A DNA stretch of 64,000 nt from Neopestalotiopsis rosae (lineage: Eukaryota > Ascomycota > Sordariomycetes > Amphisphaeriales > Sporocadaceae), in contig JALGAS010000004.1 in the NCBI GenBank assembly GCA_023078685.1, forward strand, positions 2,666,001 through 2,730,000, written 5' to 3'. A program made the position numbers and the translations under genes. This document shows, piece after piece, positions 10,868 to 22,771 of the stretch (positions are counted from its first letter, which is position 1; each line of letters starts with the position of its first letter). Below the pieces are notes generated by a model. The model made no database searches. It was not told where the DNA came from and saw only the letters and a program-made list of their open reading frames with translations.

Positions 10868-13501
10868 CTACTCCTTAGTGTTAGTATTAACGCCGCCATA
10901 GGCCATCTTCTCGATGTCTTCTGGCAGCTTGCTCTTCTCCATGATCTCTTTTGTTGCTTCTGCGCTCCAAGACTCTGACGTCTTGATATATCGAGACGTC
11001 ATGGCGAAGCGAAGCTTTCCCTTGGGCTTCACCTCGTGCTAGAGCTACTATTAGTCTATCTATTCTGGTAGAAGGAGTTCTCATACATACTTCATAGTGC
11101 TTCTGCAGCTCTGTACCGTGCATTATCACGATGTCGCCATGGAAGAGTGGGATGGAAATGACAGCAGCTTTGTTCCCTCCCCTCCTCTTCGAGTCCGTGG
11201 AGTTGGGGGTCTTCTTCTTCTTCTTTCCGTCCTCGCCAATGGGGCTCTTCTTCTTAGGCCGGAAACGCATAATCGATGGAGACCCGAGCGAAAGCGTGGC
11301 GACAGTCGGCCCCAAATCTTTCTCTCCATCGTCATGGTACTATTGACGATTAACTACACTGTGAATATATTCTCAAGTAAATGACTCACGCTGATAGTGG
11401 AACTTTCAAAGTATCCGAGGGCGAGAAGTTCATTGAACGCCTTTGACTCAAAAGTCATAGACTTGGAAGAAAACTTCACATCCTTTTCTTCGAACAATGA
11501 CGCTGTCTGCTCGATCATCTTCTCTTGAGCCCATGTGAGCTGAGCGACGCCGCGAAGAATCGAATCTGGAGCCCCGTCAAAAGCCGACGTGGCAACAGTC
11601 ACCCCAAATTTATAGGGAGCGCCCTATATTCGCATCAGTATGAGCAGTCGCAGCATAATAGCTTTCAGTCAGAGGGTGCACAAACAAAATTGCTCATGAA
11701 ATGCGAGCATGGAACTTCTAGGCGCAGTCCTATCCAAGCTGTCAGCCATCGTCACTGACCAATTTCAGCTGTACTGTTCTCACCTCGGTGCCTGGCAGCT
11801 TTGCGCTGGAGTTTGAGATCAACGGTTGGATCCTGCATTGACAGATATAACGCATCTGGTCCGTTCTCCTTGGCGCAGATTTCTTTTGTTGCTCGAAGAA
11901 CTACGGCCGCTCCACAGATCTGGTCTTGCTCACCTGGAAAGGTGTAGATCTCCATCTCGTAGCCGTCAATATGCCGATCATGACGTGTCACAAGCTTTTC
12001 GTCGTAAGAAACACCATAGATCTTCTTTGACTTCACCTTCTTCGTCTCTGTATCAATCTCCTCTAGCGGATATGGCTGTGTCTTGAGAGTGTGAGTGAAG
12101 CTACAAGACTCGGTGTTCTCGCACTTCCAGCCATTCCAAAAGATTCGGCGGCTGCAACAGTGGCAGAGAGGGCATACAATCCCTCTCTTAAACTCCGCCT
12201 CAGTTCCGTAGCTGGTGTTGGCATCAATCGTAGGAAGAGGTGGGATGATGTCCTGGCGAACAGCGTTCGCCGGAAGAAAGCTTCTTTCGTACAGAAACTC
12301 AATGCTGTACTGGATTTCATTGAATTTAAGGTACCTTCGCTTTGTCTGGCCGTTTGATGTGACCAGAAACTTGTAGGCCTCATCACAAGGGTTGTTTAGG
12401 CAAGCCCAGCCTTGGTTGTAGATGACCTTAGAAGTTTCGTTGCATTCGGTACACTTGAACGATGGACATGTGTACTGTCCTGCACTGAGAGAGTGACTTG
12501 TTGACTCCATCATAAACCAGGAAGGCTCGTTGAACTTGACCTTCTCGAGTCGGACCATCCAGGAAGCTGCAAGACTCTTGAAAGTTTTCTCAGAAGCCCT
12601 CTCAGAAGCCTCTTCAGAAGTGTCCTCAGGAGTGACCTCAGAAGCTTCGGAGTTCGGAAACTTCTCCAACCAGAGATCTGTCACCTGATACTCCCCGAGA
12701 ACGCAGTACTCTCTGTCACCTTCTATCCCTAATTTGCGCTTGCCTGCACTGTTTTAGCATATTCTACCATGTAATATACTTCAAGGTGGCCACTTACCAG
12801 CAATGACCATGACGGTTCGTTGGGGCGTAGGTGTTGTATCATTAGGGACTTTCCCGTTAGGAACACCAGTGGTTGCACGCAGATATCTATATTGCGGTGC
12901 GTTTGCATCTTGGTCGTCGACTCTTTGCTTTCTCTCGTTACCGTCGACGGTTACCCGTCCACCGCCACTGAAGCACCGGTCAGTTAGTTGCACTACTCTA
13001 CATAATCGAAAAGCGGCAATAGACTTACACTGTGGTGATGATCACTGTACCATCCATGTAATCTCTCGGCGAGCCATCGGAGTCAAGCAACAGACCTCGT
13101 GTCACATGGTCGATGTGATAGTTGCCTCCTTCATGAGACCTGAAATAGGGGAGTGCATCACAGAGGCCGCTCCGAGTTTTGGCCCATACGACCGGAGATG
13201 GAGCAGTCTCCTCACTCCCGTCAGTTGAGGGGGGAGTGAAGACATTATTTCCGGAAGGACTCGAATCTGTGAGCATATGATCAGATACACCATCCTCATG
13301 GCTGTCTTCCAACAATGCAAAGACATTGTTGGCTCCTTCCTGGCTTGTAAAGTCACCGTTGATGGTGTCGACTGGATTTGTGTCCAGCTCAGAAAGAAAC
13401 TCTTCATGCGAACGCTTCACCGGAAGTGGATTGTTGACGGAGTCATCTCCGGGCTCCAGCTCTGAGAGCTTGCGCTTGTGGCTGCTCGGTACTATCTTCA
13501 T
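10868..13501 (-). CDS. AlkB-like 2-oxoglutarate/Fe(II) dioxygenase with two Cys-rich fingers
   Basis: Seven exons (13029-13501, 12798-12967, 11784-12743, 11686-11738, 11390-11623, 11091-11339, 10868-11038) join in frame to 769 residues. An N-terminal fungal domain (about 90-300) precedes two Cys-rich clusters at about 307-334 (CPSFKCTECN and following) and 405-428 (CPLCHCCSRR, KCENTESC). The C-terminal domain has the full iron set: His632-x-Asp634 in YHDDGEKDLGPTVATLSLGS and distal His714 in YEHEV. The 2-oxoglutarate pocket shows Arg723 and Arg729 (LRFAMTSRYI). AlkB-type enzymes remove alkyl groups from nucleic acids or proteins; the fingers suggest a nucleic-acid target, but the substrate is not known. 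His714 is the first codon of the last exon, so mis-splicing there would kill activity. Intron 3 is only 45 nt. Confidence 0.85.
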
Positions 13502-16500
13502 GGCGCCGTCTGGAGAGATCTGAGGTCGAAGTGTGTAGGGTTGATCGCTGAGAGATTGGCTGGAAAGTGATGTCGGAAATTATTAGATGCGTCTTACTTG
13601 GTTATATACTGGGCTCAGTGTTGGTTTGCGTCAATCCTTGTGTCTCTTGGACTCGTGGTGACTTGATCTAGTCCAGGTGAAAGAAGTCAAGGAGAAATGG
13701 TCGTTCAGTCGAATCCAGAGGAAAGTATGTCCATGAATGCGCCGTAATAATGCAATTCAATCGCTGATCATCTGTGGTAGAGTGACAGACGGAGAAGATG
13801 GTGCGTTGTGGGTGATGAGAGAGTCAAGTTGGGTAGTGAAGTCAATGAAAGAAAGTGACTGATGAAAATCCGGAATGTGCAATGTTCTGCTTCTAGGAGA
13901 CGAAGATGACGGTGTCTAGGGGTTGAGCTGATACCTGCGGAAGACAGGAGAGTTAGAAGAAGAAACAGCTACCAGAGATGAGACACCAAGTCTATTGTTG
14001 TCAACAGACAAATCTTACTACGGCTCAATTGGGTGACGACCAGGACAGATGGCAGGATCGCGAGGGAAAGACAGGCAGCCAGTCGATCGTGAAGTTAAGT
14101 GCCAAAAGCAGAGATGGTTCAGATTTGATTGATCGAAGAGGAAGTTGCGAAGAAATGCGGGCTGTTATTCCTTCGTCGACACCTGGGCTGGATGATGGAT
14201 ATGACGAAAATGAGAAGGCAGGAAAACGGAGGAGAAGATTGATTGAACACACCTGTGAAGACGAGGGAGAGAAAATTCAATGGAAGAGGCAAGTGCCAGG
14301 TGTGTCAAGTTCAAGGGCAAGAGATAAGGGTACGTGTATCAAACGGAGAAAAATATCAAGTGGTTATCGGCAGAGAAACAACAACGAAGACTGAAGAGAG
14401 CTTGGACCCACGTACCTAGCGAGAGAATTTGAGTGTTGAGGCGCACGCCGTCAGGCTGAAACGATTGTCAGGTTGTGCCTGATTGGAGGGAGATGTGTGC
14501 CGGTTCTGTTGTCGTTGTCGTTGTCGTGGTGGATGTAGTCAACTCGTCTGCTTGACCTAGATCTCCACTTAACTTGAAGCAGCACTTGAGTGATTGATGA
14601 GTGCTGAAAGGAAGAGTGTTGTTGTAGTTGAAAGGGAGAGAGTCTGGAGAACAGTGGCACTTTCCGGCAGGAAGTACTTAAATCTTTCCTGCTGCCTTCC
14701 GCAGAATCTTGATTACTCCGTTCCTGCCTGCCGACAGACGACTGTCTTGTTGTTTTTAATATTTGATTAGTCCACTCGCAGGTGCCAAGAATCCACCATC
14801 GGATGGACAACGTCTGCGGCACCTTCCCACTTACAGAACCAAGTGAGATAGCTTTTGGTCGTCACTCGACTTCGGGCATTGAAGGCGTTCGTCCAACGAC
14901 TGCCACAAACTCGTCTGCCTGACTGCCGATGAAGCCGGAGCAGCTCAAACCGTCAAAAATATAACTTTATGTGACGATTATTTGAGAAACAGTACCACAG
15001 AAATTAGGAAAGTTTGTTCACAACGAATTGATAAATATATATACAAATTCATAATTGATTCTAGGAAGAGCTGTTCGTCGAACGATTTGAAGTTTGCCAA
15101 CTTGAAAAATTGATGCCAATAGACTCAAGCCAGTTGCAGTTCATCGTCAACCATTTCTCCCAGAGCGAAGTCACTAACAGGTATGCACCAAGTCTCAAGG
15201 TTTGTTCTTCGACCGTGTTGAGTGTCCTTGGGTACCCAGAGCAACCTTAGTCTCGTAATATATCGGTATGATCACTGGCGCATATTGAGCCTGGTTGGTA
15301 GTTGCCATGAACAGAATGTCATCACATCTTGACAGAAACTTCCCTGACATATATGAGAGAAACCGTACTTCTCAAGGCTCAGTAGTATTGTTCCCAGACC
15401 AAAACAAACAAATACAATCGGTGTTGAAATGTATTTTTATATAGTTCCACCACAAACCCAAGCATCGAAAGCTTAGCTGTCTCGTCGTACGACCCTCATG
15501 TCACTGTAGGGTTGATAAGTACCGAGAAGGAGTGGGGTTATTTACGGTGTAGAGGAATCAAGTACCATATAATATACGAGTTCTGTCCGTCAGTCGTATA
15601 TAGCTCTGTTACGCTGGTGCATCGTGCTAGAATTGCATCGCGCTGGCGACTTTCATATGTCCAGTATATCATATTGAGAGAGCTTTGGGTATTATAGCCG
15701 CTTCAGAAATTCTTCGAAGCATTAGTTATCATGGATAGTATGGGAGTCATAGGGTGAGTCACTGAAGGGCGACGACGTGATGTTGCTGTACACTTGTATA
15801 TGCGGTTTGCAAAGAGGTCCAATGGCGGCGTAGAAATAACACGTGCTGGCTGTAGAAGAGATCACGACAAACAGTACGTGTCATGCGGCGAGGTCAAACT
15901 ACAATCTCCAGAGCTTAGTCCACGACCAAACAAAGGACAACTAGGAGTGCCATACTTACCATATGTTCATCGTCTTGTGACCCAAAGACTATTTCCTCTG
16001 CTAATGGTTTTCACCACCTAGGATGACTCAACCGGCGTCTAGACCTCTTGGTGGCATTTATAAGTGAATGTCTGTCTGACAAAGGAGCTCTGTGGTTTTG
16101 CGTCATGAACTGCTATGTATTGAACACATTGGGTGAGAAAGCTTTGACATATCTCCAGATGGGCACGCGAATCCAAGAGCTTGTTGGTGTTGCAGAACTG
16201 TGGCGCCGAGAAGTAACGAAAAGAGACGAAGAACGGCGAAGACACACAATGGGCGCCATGGGATCATGCGCCTCGTCAACTGCTTGTGGCATGCACGCTG
16301 AGGGACCTAGGTAACGTAGTGGCGAGAGTGTCTAGACCTATGATGTTGTGTATGGAATTGTTAGAGTAGTTTGTTCGAGAAGGGTTGGCAGGACTCAGTC
16401 TTGTAGGTGAATTCCTCTGCTTCTGCCAGGTGTCCCGTTTTTCCCAGGGTGATAAGAGAACCAGACAGCCTAGTAGGTGTGCCCGAAGAAGTCGCCGGTG

Positions 16501-17954
16501 GAACGAGTGCGCAGAAGAACATCGACGTGAATATTTTACGACAAAGAGTCAAAGACTCATTGACTGGCGTGGTGAGCAACATCGATTTGTTGGAACCCAC
16601 TTCAGATGCTGGACCCAAAATCCCGCGTCGAGTTTGGGAATTGAAAAGTCCTGGACGCGTCTCTGAAAGTTCTGTGAGCTGAATCTGGAGCTTGTGTCAG
16701 AGATTCAGAATTTGAGCGCCATTGGTTTACGGTAGTGATTCTCTCTCCAGGCACTTACAGCAGGTACCCGACCCAAGTAGTATAAAATGGTTGCTGTGCC
16801 AAGAGCTGCAAGTCCCTATAAAAGCTCTATTATTAGCGTGAATCACGGGCGCGTTTACGCGTAAAGGTGCTATAATGGGGCCGGCGGGGTTGCCTGAAGA
16901 GCTTTACCCCGCGGCGGGCTCATCCGCGCCAAAAGACACCGTACCATGGATACGAAGATGAAACAAGAGTGTTCCCTTCTGTGATTACTCAGGTATTTCC
17001 AGGCTTGCGAACACATTAGTGTTGCACTGAGCTTCTATCAAAGCTAGCTTGTGTGCAATAGCATTGGTGTCATGATATTCGAAGACCAATGGATGGAAAC
17101 TTGTACATAGCCACCGCCTCCGTAATGTTTCTGTTATGATCAATACATGTATTGCTTGATCTAACATGGTACCATTTGCTACTCAAATGTTAGACCGCAA
17201 CACATACATAAGGAAAACATGGACTATTGGCCACAAACTCTACGAACAATACTCAAAAATCTGCCCCAAAGTCAATCAAGATGCTTGCAGAGTTTGGTTA
17301 CATGAGCTCCATGGGAAGTGTCTTTACCAAACTTGGACCCTGGTGCAGACACTACAACTCTGGGAAATCGCCAAGCACCAAGGGACCAGCAACCAGGGTG
17401 CCAGAAGCAGGAAATCATTACTTACACCATATTTAGCTATCAGCCAAGAGCTGAGGAAAACTTGCGTGACTTTTATCAATGGTCATTCTTAACAATCAGC
17501 TCTTTTCAGATAGCTTAGTGGAAGAAGAGCTCCGAATATGACCGGAGCAAAAGCCGTATTGTAGGCCAACCCCACTTTTCCATAACTCTACGCCGATGCT
17601 GACCGGAGTTTGGCAACCCAGCTGGGGCGGACCGCGACGGGCGAGACATGGGACGATGATCCGAGCCACCCTTTTACCAGCAAAGGCACAGCGGGTCAAC
17701 CTCATTCCCTGCCAACTGTTGCCTGGCTGAGGTTCGAGTGAGAGGCTTGAATGATTTCATAATTCGACAGACCCTCTGGCGTGATTCTTTCACTCTCAAA
17801 ATCTTGTTTGTATTGCAATAAGCCTTCTCCATTGGCTCAATCGGCGGAGGGCTCAGCTCTCGATTCCCTCCAGACCGAGGACTAGCGGCCCATCTTGGAT
17901 CTGATATACGATCTAGCACTCTAATCTCTTCCACATCTTTGGGTAGTCTTCAGT
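13502..17954. other. 4.5 kb gene-free region upstream of two divergent genes
   Basis: This lies between the start of the AlkB-like gene (minus) and the start of the Zn2Cys6 regulator (plus). It is mostly AT-rich, notably 14930-15070, with many short broken frames. A 91-residue frame at 16407-16682 has protein-like composition but no family I recognise. The notable element is the palindrome and inverted-repeat block at 16821-16905. I see no intact gene or transposon. Confidence 0.5.
16821..16905. promoter_or_regulatory. MCB-like palindrome inside a short inverted repeat
   Basis: The perfect 12-bp palindrome TTTACGCGTAAA (16854-16865) contains ACGCGT, the MCB core bound by MBF-type cell-cycle factors. 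It lies between inverted 8-mers AAAGCTCT (16821-16828) and AGAGCTTT (16898-16905). Two TATAAAA-like runs (16781-16787 and about 16818-16823) lie nearby, and the block is GC-rich in AT-rich surroundings. Its role is unknown: it may be a promoter of an unrecognised transcript or a remnant of a small mobile element. Confidence 0.35.
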
Positions 17955-20239
17955 ATGGAGACATCCCACACCCCGCCTTCCCGGCCGAAACCCCAGTCCA
18001 GAGCCTGCGAGGCCTGTAGGGCGGCCAAGACACGCTGCCAGATCGGCCCACAGCCCAACATCTGCAAGAGGCAAGTCGCACGATTATATCCTCATCCTCA
18101 GCTCATACCTACTACAGACCACAAACTCTGACTGGACGTAGATGCTCTGATTTCAAGAGGGAATGCATCTTCCGAACTGGCCCAAGAACAAGAAGGGCCA
18201 AGGCGGCCCAGGGGTGGGTCCCCCTCCCCTTCTATACTCTTTCATCATTAACCCCGTGCATAGTGAAGCGGAACTGCCGCCACCCCCCGGACCTAGCAAG
18301 ACCTTTAGTATCGACTTCACCATGCCCGCCGATGAGGAGCCGTCGGACAGTCTTGATGACCTTCGACAGCGGCACGAACGCTTCATTGACGACCTCATCC
18401 CTTCTTCCAGTGACGAGGAAGGAGAAGACGACCCGGCGGCCATGCTGTCTTCGCCCTCGGCTGGGGGGCCCGTCTTTGACTTTGCCAGCATGCCCACGCC
18501 GGCGGCGTCCACCGTCAGCTCGGGGGCCACCCGACCCATGGTGAACCTGGGCATCAAGCCGCAGTTCAATCTCGACTCGGCGGAGAAGCTGCTGCAAATG
18601 TTCCGGGCCATGCTGCCGTCGTGTCCTTGTGTGTTACTGGACGAAGGCTCCGACGTCCGGACCATGGCCCGCGACTCACCTTTTGTTCTCCTGGCCATTC
18701 TTGCCGCGACCAGCTGCACCACGAGCCTCCAAGGTCACAGTCTCTACGATGAAGAGTTTCGTAAGGTCCTCGGGCTCAAATTCGTGACTGGAGGTGAACG
18801 TACACTCGACCTTTTGCAGGGTATATTGGTGTATTGTGCCTGGTCAGTACCCTGCCAATGTCCCGAGAACGGATACTTACTTGTTGAATCCAGGTACCCC
18901 TTCCACTTGAGGCCCAAACACCGACAGGCGTTTCAGTACTTGAAGATGGCCACTGAGATCTCCAGTGATCTAGAGCTAGATCAAGAAGAGACATTCGCCG
19001 ATCGAATAGAAGGAGGGCTCAACCTGGAAGATTTGGCCAGTTTACGAGCCTTGATCAGTTGTTATTACCTAGTCACTGCGTCAGTCCAAAACTCCTCGTT
19101 CTATGCGGGCCAACACAATTGCGTGACTGACTGGTGCGGACAGTTTCTCAAACTCCTTTTCAAGGACTTCCGGTTTTCCTTATACTGCTTGGCTTGCCAA
19201 ATGTTGTGACCTCCTTGAGCTCCAGAGCAACATTGAACAAGATCACATACTGGTGTGGCTGGTCCGGTACCATCACATAACTGACGAAATGGCAACTCTG
19301 CAAAGGAGTTACAAGAAGCCAGGATCGCAAAATGATCCGCATCGTGCTCTGATTTATAGGGGCCTCGAATCCCAATTGAGAGAGTGGCAGAGCCGCATCC
19401 CGACCACCATAGCCATGATGCGTAAGTCTACCTATATACCACAAGTACGGCTCTGGGCTGACCCTTTTGCAGCATCAATCATGATATCCAGCCTCTACTG
19501 CAACATGCACCTAGTAGCAGCCCCCCTAATGGAGACGAGACGCCCAAAAGCCAACGAGCACGTCGGGCCCTTGCTCGACCCAAAACGCCTCCTGGCCGCC
19601 GTCCAGACCGCGCGCGCCTTTTTCGACTACGCCACCGCCCTGTCCCCCGACGCCATGGCCCAGCTCTCCACCCCGGACCGCACCCGCCTCATCGTGGCCG
19701 TCATCGTCGCCTACCGCCTCTCCTTCCCCGTCGAGGCCTGCCCCGACTACAATGCCGCCCAGGCCCGCCTCATCCTCGACTTTGGCGGCTACCTCGACAA
19801 GCTCTGCCGCGACCCCGCCGAGGCGGCGGCCCCGGAGCCTTCTACTGGTCGAAAGCGGACGGATGTCTGTACCGCGTTCCGGGTGGTGCTGAAATCTCTC
19901 AAGGCAAAGTACGACAGGAAAGTGGCGGCCGCCGTGACAAAGGAAGAAATACGGATGAAGGCGCGCGAATGCCCCATGTTTGACGGCAGTCTCGATGACT
20001 ACATTTCACTCTGGGATGGTCATGGAGCGCCGATTGGCGGTGCCTCGTACTCTACGTCTCAGTCCGGCTCATCAGGTGTACTAACCGATGTAATGATAGA
20101 GACGGCACCAGCCATGGAACAAGCAAAGCCTCTGGAGTTCCATGATCTCTGGGCGACTATGACTTCGGATTGGGGCGCAGGAGACTTGACGGATCTTGGT
20201 TTGGGTGATCCTCAATTAGACTACACTAATTTTGAATAA
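17955..20239 (+). CDS. Zn2Cys6 fungal-type transcription factor
   Basis: Six exons (17955-18070, 18142-18213, 18264-18842, 18894-19079, 19144-19421, 19473-20239) give 665 residues. The binuclear zinc cluster is complete: Cys18, 21, 28, 37, 40 and 47 in ACEACRAAKTRC then ICKRCSDFKREC. A Pro/Asp-rich linker and a long helical middle region (CAWYPFHLRPKHRQAFQYL, later YTAWLAKCCDLLELQSN) follow, as in Zn2Cys6 regulators. Intron 1 begins with GC (AAGAG then GCAAGT), a GC-AG intron inside the zinc cluster. Introns 3 and 5 are both 51 nt and contain no in-frame stop. I remove them because the joined protein fits the family better. The exon 4/5 join (donor GTCAGT at 19080, acceptor at 19143) restores the frame across an apparent stop at 19207. 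It is convergent with the SGNH gene. Its targets are not known. Confidence 0.88.
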
Positions 20240-20571
20240 TTCATGATTACATTCTCCCCTCCATATTGAGCATTGACTAGGTGCCATTGTTCAACATTGA
20301 TGTCATAATTGGAAGATGTTGTCCAGACTCCAGCTTCGTTTTCCCACTACAATTATTTCTTCTCTGACCATGGCGTCCAGGGTCGCTGTGACTTGTGTGA
20401 CCGTCAGCACTGATGACGGTCATGTGCCACCAAAAGTGCCCTGTCGCACTCCAACTTCTATACATTACCGCCAAGTCACTACGGAGCTACCCTGGCATCA
20501 AATACCATGGATGTGATTTGTCCATCACAAACCCGATTTCGGAGTTCCTCCGGTCCAAATGATCGCGGCTT
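20240..20571. other. Short spacer between convergent genes
   Basis: This 332-bp spacer separates the stop codons of the Zn2Cys6 regulator and the SGNH protein. It should hold both 3' UTRs. No further feature is seen. Confidence 0.6.
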
Positions 20572-21985
20572 TCATTGGCCCAAGAATGCAAGCCAATTAA
20601 CTACCATCATTGCTTTCAGCAGATTTCCTCTCATGTCGAGATGTACTCCGTCGTACAATGTGGCTTGAATAGACTATTGAACGGCTTGTCAGAACGTATC
20701 GCTCAATTGGGCACACCACGAAATGTTAAGCATTGCCTTGAACCCGTCTTACGACTTCGGGCGTGACCAAGCAGGGGCGCGTGTGCTTACCATGTTCCAG
20801 GTTCCCAGATGATCGATCCCCTGCTTATTCGCAGCGTCGGCCATGGTCTCCTCGAATCGGGCCAGTGCCTCGTTGCCCTGCGTCGCTATCCACCTGTCAG
20901 GCTTTTCTTTACCCGCGGCGTTGGGTGTGACGAGCAGGGTCGGCCCCTGGTAGTAAGCGTTGCGATTGATGACGGCCAGGACGGCATCGAGCCAATGGAT
21001 CGAAGCCTCGACCTCGAGGTCGTTCCACAAGCCTTGACCGAGTATGAACGCTCTGGGCCGCGGTGAGTCCGTCGCTGGCTGACCTGCATGAACGCTGGTT
21101 CGGAGGCGCACGAGCTCATCGGGAGGAATTGGAAATCGATTGATCTGCTCGACTTTTGACCGCACACTAGGTTAGTACGACGATCTGACCATCTAGAAGC
21201 CGACTATATGCGAGCAATAAGGGGTGTCTTACTGGAAAGATCCATTTTCCAGCCAGGAATGAGCTTCGGGCAAGCTAGACTCTTTGGGTCGTGTGTCAGG
21301 ACATCTGATGTCTTGTATATGCCTTGCACCGAGCACGTCTTGACGTTGAATTGATTCAAGCAAAAGCAGTTCTGCCTAATCAGTCATTAGCAAGCCGACC
21401 AAGAACTCCCCCCTTGCCTCGTGGCTCGCGGGGGATGATGGAGTCCGTGGCTGACCTTTCTTCGTCGCTGAAGTTCCAATCAGTGACGGCGCCATATCCT
21501 AGATCCTCGCGAATGAGAACATTCAGAGCTCCGATAATATGGCGCAACATGGAGTCACCGACCAGCATGACCTGCGAAAAGCGGCCTAGAATCTGACACA
21601 CCTCCTTTGTCGAATACCAGATCATGTCACAGCCCTTTGCCGTGTACGGGGCATCCCTGCCGACCCGGCCGCCCGTGGACATGGCCTCGAGCATCGAGGT
21701 CCGGGTCCGGCATCGCTGGTTCCGCGCCTCGTAGAGTTCCAGGGAGGAGATCTGGCAGGTTGGACCTTGGTGGCGAAAGTTGGCGAGGGTATTGACGTTG
21801 TGTGTCAGTGTGAGGCCGGTTTCTTCCAAGACGCCATGGTAGTTGTTCAATATGTGAATAAACAAGAACGCCAATAAGAAGCAAACCACCAAGTAGCGCA
21901 AGTCCCTGTCCCTCATGTCGATCACTGGACTTCTTCCCGATGTAAAGACCCCCGAGTCTCGAAACAAATCGGAACAGTCTGTCAA
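20572..21985 (-). CDS. Membrane-anchored SGNH/PC-esterase-like protein
   Basis: Five exons are read, counting the first as the one that ends at the GTCAGC donor: in coding order 21456-21985, 21233-21375, 20791-21152 and 20572-20673 (four coding segments), giving 378 residues. Residues 29-46 form a signal anchor (LRYLVVCFLLAFLFIHIL), so the catalytic part should face the secretory lumen or wall. SGNH blocks are visible: block I LVGDSMLRH with nucleophile Ser145, NCFCLNQFNVKTCSVQG, FILGQGLWNDL, LLVTPNAAGKEKPD and the catalytic dyad Asp353-Gly-Val-His356 in YDGVHLDMRGN. Such proteins resemble Cas1p/TBL polysaccharide O-acetyltransferases or esterases; the exact reaction is not known. The third segment must start at 21152 rather than at the nearest AG to keep frame. 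The start ATG at 21985 could instead be a later one. Confidence 0.8.
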
Positions 21986-22771
21986 TGGCGGTTGGACAAT
22001 CAGGACTTCTAGGTGAGCTTTTGTTCATTCTCCGGCTTTGATTGGAAGCGTCCTAAGCACCTCATACCTAGACATTTGTGTATTTTGGAGAAGCTACAAC
22101 ATGGCAAGTGCATTTGGCCCACCGGGGTGGTACGAAGAAGGTGCGTACCTGTTTTGACCGGTAGGCACACCATTTGCACCTGCCCTTGGCTGGACATACT
22201 GCCGTGAGTTCATGGGAATAGATCAAGTCCCGAAAGCTCAGGCGGATCAGGATCATGTTTGGGAGTTGGCCACTAAACGATTGTTTTCGCTAAACCGACG
22301 AAGTTCACGCGCTCGATTTCCGTACTCATTTTGAGCATTTGGCTATTGGTCACCACTAAGCCAATTCCTCTTTCTCCCGTTGGCACGTTCCTAGACATAT
22401 TTTTCTACTCTGCTTCGAGTACTCACCTAGGTCGTTCTAACTTGTGCTCCATATGCCATTGCCTCAAATGTTTCTGATCATCTGAACGGTGATAGTAATC
22501 ACTATTTCCTGGGCCCTTGTCCACAGTCTCTTGTCTTTGAACATTTCACACAATTGGCAGTCTCTTATTACTTTCACGTGTAGCTCTTACATGCCAAGTC
22601 ACTCAATCTATAACAGAAACTCAGGTATTTAAACAAAGTATGCTCGCAATGATGTTGTATGGCTCTCGTATCTATGCCACATTGTGACAACTAAAATGGC
22701 ACTCGGGAATCTCTCCAACGGTCTGCATGTATTTGGTATCTATGTCAAAATGCAAAGTATCGGCCACGTCC
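21986..22771. other. Intergenic, SGNH promoter and acyl-CoA dehydrogenase 3' side
   Basis: About 790 bp, AT-rich from 22300 on. It should hold the upstream control DNA of the SGNH gene and the 3' UTR of the next gene. I see no other gene. Confidence 0.5.

Noticed and set aside
17166..17492. 108-codon plus-strand frame upstream of the Zn2Cys6 gene
   Set aside because: No motif, no biased codon use, and neighbouring frames on both strands are equally long.
19080..19210. Apparent premature stop in the Zn2Cys6 regulator at 19207
   Set aside because: A GTCAGT-CAG intron at 19080-19143 removes the problem and restores a conserved helical segment, so the gene is not a pseudogene.
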